Positions 15,607 to 17,245 of a DNA stretch of 17,245 bases are shown here, one piece after another. The position numbers and the translations under genes are program-made. Each line of letters starts with the position of its first letter. Within the stretch, counting starts at the first letter, position 1. The DNA comes from an uncultured Eubacteriales bacterium (GTDB lineage: Bacteria > Bacillota > Clostridia > Oscillospirales > CAG-272), in assembly GCA_905201895.1 (NCBI GenBank), contig CAJKPX010000043.1, positions 1 through 17,245 of the forward strand, written 5' to 3'. Under the pieces are notes generated by a model that was given only the letters and a program-made list of their open reading frames with translations, did no database searches and was not told the DNA's origin.

Positions 15607-15678
15607 AAAAAAATACGGAAAATTCGTCATAAAATATGATAAATCGGCTTTATTGAGGATAAAATGAATTTATCGCAC

Positions 15679-15735
15679 AAAAAACGGCGCTTTTCTCGGC
15701 TTTTCTCGCGCATTCTGCCGTATGCTCCGTTTTTT
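15679..15735 (-). terminator. Probable terminator of the M50 protease gene
   Basis: On the minus strand AAAAAACGG just after the stop codon can pair with CCGTTTTTT (complement of 15679-15687), ending in a U-rich arm. The intervening part also folds through ACGGC/GCCGT. The loop is long and contains two copies of CTTTTCTCGG in tandem on the plus strand, so this is a moderate-quality call. Confidence 0.45.
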
Positions 15736-15742
15736 TCTTCAC

Positions 15743-16336
15743 TCATCCAAGAGCCACGCCATCTCCGTCAAAGAAGCGGACGAGCAGGCTCATGGAGAAG
15801 CAAAAAAGCGAGAGTCCGTCCCCCGCGCGAAGCAGAAAATAAACCGCGCAGAGCCAAAGCAGAAGCAGAAAGCCGAGTGAGATCGGGCGCATCACGCGTT
15901 CAACCCAACCCTCGCCCAAAAAGCAGCGCAGGAAGCATTCGGTCATCCTGCCGCCGTCGAAGGTGCGAATGGGCAGCAGATTGAGCAGCCCCAGAACAAG
16001 AGAGGCGCAGGAAAAGATGCGCGCGTAGGGAGTGAGACTCCAAAGCGTTGCCGCGAGCGCGGAGGCGAGCAGGCTGCACAGAGGTCCCGATGCGGCGAGC
16101 AGCCACTCCGAGCCATAGGAAAGCATACCGCCACCCACCTCCATCCGTGCGCCGAGTGTGCCGAGGCGAACCGTGCGCAGAGGAATTCCCAAAAGCCGTG
16201 CCGCCGCGAGATGTCCCAGCTCGTGCAAAAGCGCCGCCGTGAGCGTGAGCAGACAAACTCGGTCACGGTCAAAAACGAGCATGGCAAGAAAAATCGCACA
16301 CACCGCCGGCTTGATCCGTATTTTGGGCAGCTGCAA
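15743..16336 (-). CDS. Site-2 protease family (M50) integral membrane zinc metalloprotease
   Basis: A small multi-span protein of 197 aa with the intramembrane zinc motif HELGH (38-42) and the distant third-ligand motif NLLPIRTFDGGR (D127 when counted from the TTG start). The GP-containing segment LLAASGPLCSLLAS is also typical of this group. Members cut membrane-embedded substrates such as anti-sigma factors or pro-sigma factors (SpoIVFB type). Start choice: the TTG at 16336 has a near-perfect AGGAGG 8 bases upstream. In-frame ATGs at 16357, 16402 and 16444 lack ribosome sites, and the last would lie inside the divergent promoter. The product then begins LQLPKIRIKPAV, like SpoIVFB proteins. 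No SpoIVFA partner lies next to it, so the substrate cannot be named. Confidence 0.85.
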   Translation of the reverse strand: MQLPKIRIKPAVCAIFLAMLVFDRDRVCLLTLTAALLHELGHLAAARLLGIPLRTVRLGTLGARMEVGGGMLSYGSEWLLAASGPLCSLLASALAATLWSLTPYARIFSCASLVLGLLNLLPIRTFDGGRMTECFLRCFLGEGWVERVMRPISLGFLLLLWLCAVYFLLRAGDGLSLFCFSMSLLVRFFDGDGVALG

Positions 16337-16427
16337 TCCGATCCCCTCCTCTCTCATACTTTCACGATATGCCCCACGCCTCTTTCTTATGCGTGTGCGC
16401 ATCTGTCGGAAAAAGCAGTAAAAAAAG

Positions 16428-16448
16428 AAAAATGCATCTTGCATTTTT
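16428..16448. promoter_or_regulatory. AT-rich inverted repeat over the -35 of the rubredoxin-fusion promoter
   Basis: AAAAATGCA (16428-16436) and TGCATTTTT (16440-16448) form a perfect 9-bp inverted repeat with a 3-base spacer. It covers the -35 hexamer of the plus-strand promoter and lies upstream of the divergent protease gene, so it could be an operator acting on both. No U-run terminator role fits its position. Confidence 0.5.
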
Positions 16449-16467
16449 GATTCGATTGTGTTACAAT
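16439..16467 (+). promoter_or_regulatory. Promoter of the flavin reductase-rubredoxin gene
   Basis: TTGCAT (16439-16444) is followed after 17 bases by TACAAT (16462-16467) with TG at 16459-16460, an extended -10. Transcription would start near 16474, giving a leader of about 52 nt. Confidence 0.6.
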
Positions 16468-16525
16468 ACTATTAAACAGAACGCGCGTGTCCCACACCGC
16501 GAAAAACCTCTTGGAGGAAGAAAAG

Positions 16526-17164
16526 ATGAATTCGGAAGCTATGCTGCCCACCGTTGACCCTACCGCACTCTTTAAGCTCGGCTATGGGCTTTACGCCGTA
16601 ACCTGCCACGACGAACGCAAGGACAACGCCCTGATCGTGAATACCGTGATGCAGATCACCGACTCGCCGCTGACGGTTGCGGTTGCCATCAACAAGAGCA
16701 ATTATTCGCATGACGTCATTCTCAAAAGCGGCTTGATGAATGTCAACTGTCTGGAGTCCACCGCTCCCTTTGCGGTGTTTGAGGCGTTTGGCTTCAAGAG
16801 CGGACGCGACACCAACAAATTTGCCGATTGCACCCCCAACCGCTCGGCAAACGGGCTGGTGGTGCTTCCCCGTCATTGCAACGCCTTTCTCTCGCTCTAC
16901 GTCAAGAAATACGTTGATCTCGGCACGCACGGTGTCTTTTTCTGCACGGTGACCGAGTCGAAGGTGCTCTCCGATAAACCGACCATGACCTACGCCGACT
17001 ATCACGCACACGTCAAGCCCAAGCCCCAAAAGAAGGCAGAGGACAGCCCCAAAAAGAGCTACGTGTGCAAAATTTGCGGCTACGTTTACGAGGGCGAGGA
17101 GCTCCCCGAGGACTATATCTGCCCACTCTGCAAGCACGGCGCGGAGTATTTTGAAAAGGTTTAA
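16526..17164 (+). CDS. Flavin reductase-like protein fused to C-terminal rubredoxin domain (Hrb-like)
   Basis: The 212-aa protein joins an FMN-binding split-barrel flavin reductase domain (about 10-155) to a short linker rich in Lys/Pro and a rubredoxin module. The module has C181, C184, C199 and C202 in the CKIC and CPLC knuckles, with the GYVYEGEELPEDYICPLC layout, and would bind one iron. The same architecture is known as high-molecular-weight rubredoxin (Hrb) in Moorella, which carries electrons from NAD(P)H to flavodiiron proteins that reduce O2 or NO. The rubredoxin part is short (about 34 aa, with 14 residues between the Cys pairs), closer to the rubrerythrin kind than to free rubredoxin. 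The ATG at 16526 has GGAGG 8 bases upstream; a GTG at 16487 in the same frame lacks one. No flavodiiron or rubrerythrin gene is visible nearby. Confidence 0.9.
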   Translation: MNSEAMLPTVDPTALFKLGYGLYAVTCHDERKDNALIVNTVMQITDSPLTVAVAINKSNYSHDVILKSGLMNVNCLESTAPFAVFEAFGFKSGRDTNKFADCTPNRSANGLVVLPRHCNAFLSLYVKKYVDLGTHGVFFCTVTESKVLSDKPTMTYADYHAHVKPKPQKKAEDSPKKSYVCKICGYVYEGEELPEDYICPLCKHGAEYFEKV

Positions 17165-17197
17165 CAGATTAACCAAAAGCGCCTGAATTGTGGGGAG

Positions 17198-17218
17198 GCA
17201 AACGCGAAATGCGTTTGC
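17198..17218. other. Hairpin after the rubredoxin-fusion gene
   Basis: GCAAACGC and GCGTTTGC form a perfect 8-bp stem around a five-base loop, 33 bases after the stop codon. It is followed on the plus strand by GCTAAAAAAAC rather than a T run, so it is not a standard terminator for the upstream gene. Confidence 0.4.
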
Positions 17219-17245
17219 GCTAAAAAAACAATATGACACGCCCGG

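Larger units (their letters stand above)
15423..15742. other. Intergenic region: pot leader, promoter, operator and upstream terminator
   Basis: No gene is supported here. From low to high coordinates it holds the potA leader, with a GCTGC/GCAGC hairpin near 15490-15502 and a CAGAG/CTCTG pair near 15519-15535. Next come the pot promoter (15568-15596), the palindrome overlapping it (15585-15606) and a third half-site at 15616. A small inverted repeat GATAAA/TTTATC lies at 15658-15674. Last is a terminator-like structure (15679-15735) serving the M50 protease gene. Confidence 0.6.

Noticed and set aside
16472..17239. 255-codon minus-strand open frame
   Set aside because: Antisense to the flavin reductase-rubredoxin gene, which has clear Cys knuckles, a ribosome site and a promoter.

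Overview
The window looks like a chromosomal piece of a moderately GC-rich Clostridia-type Firmicute, probably a gut or rumen anaerobe. Three things suggest this: the gene orders gdpP-rplI-dnaB and tilS-hpt-ftsH, purine-rich Shine-Dalgarno sites with sigma-A-like promoters, and a flavin reductase-rubredoxin fusion typical of anaerobes. Coding DNA is GC-rich and the promoter regions are strikingly AT-rich. No phage, transposase, tRNA, rRNA or CRISPR array was seen.

Region 1 (1-8065, minus strand) is one long housekeeping cluster. It reads gdpP (c-di-AMP phosphodiesterase), rplI (ribosomal protein bL9), dnaB (replicative helicase), tilS (tRNA-Ile lysidine synthetase), hpt (purine salvage) and ftsH (membrane AAA protease, cut by the window edge). 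A promoter at 8065-8037 precedes gdpP, and several junctions overlap or nearly touch. An AT-rich island inside tilS carries a perfect extended -10 box that could give hpt-ftsH a promoter of their own.

Region 2 (8131-9268, minus strand) is a single-gene unit with its own promoter, 5' hairpin and terminator. It encodes a free-standing E2/CAT-fold protein in which the catalytic His position of the HxxxDG motif is Glu. Divergently, at 9307-11086 on the plus strand, a good promoter drives rnhA (RNase HI) overlapping a lipoprotein of the CE2-like SGNH acetyl-esterase type.

Region 3 (11087-11396) has no gene. It holds a modular palindromic repeat made of GTGATATT/AATATCAC-type words alternating with small perfect hairpins, followed by a terminator between the convergent transcripts. 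This is the least explained structure in the window.

Region 4 (11397-15606, minus strand) is a complete polyamine ABC importer, potA-potB-potC-potD, with every junction overlapping by 1 or 4 bases. Its promoter sits inside a perfect 7-bp inverted repeat, a likely operator. PotD is unusual in having both a lipobox and a C-terminal membrane helix.

Region 5 (15679-17245) has a small site-2-type (M50) membrane metalloprotease on the minus strand, probably starting at TTG. Divergent from it is an Hrb-like flavin reductase-rubredoxin fusion, whose promoter overlaps a 9-bp AT-rich inverted repeat. The last 80 bases hold a hairpin and no gene that can be supported.
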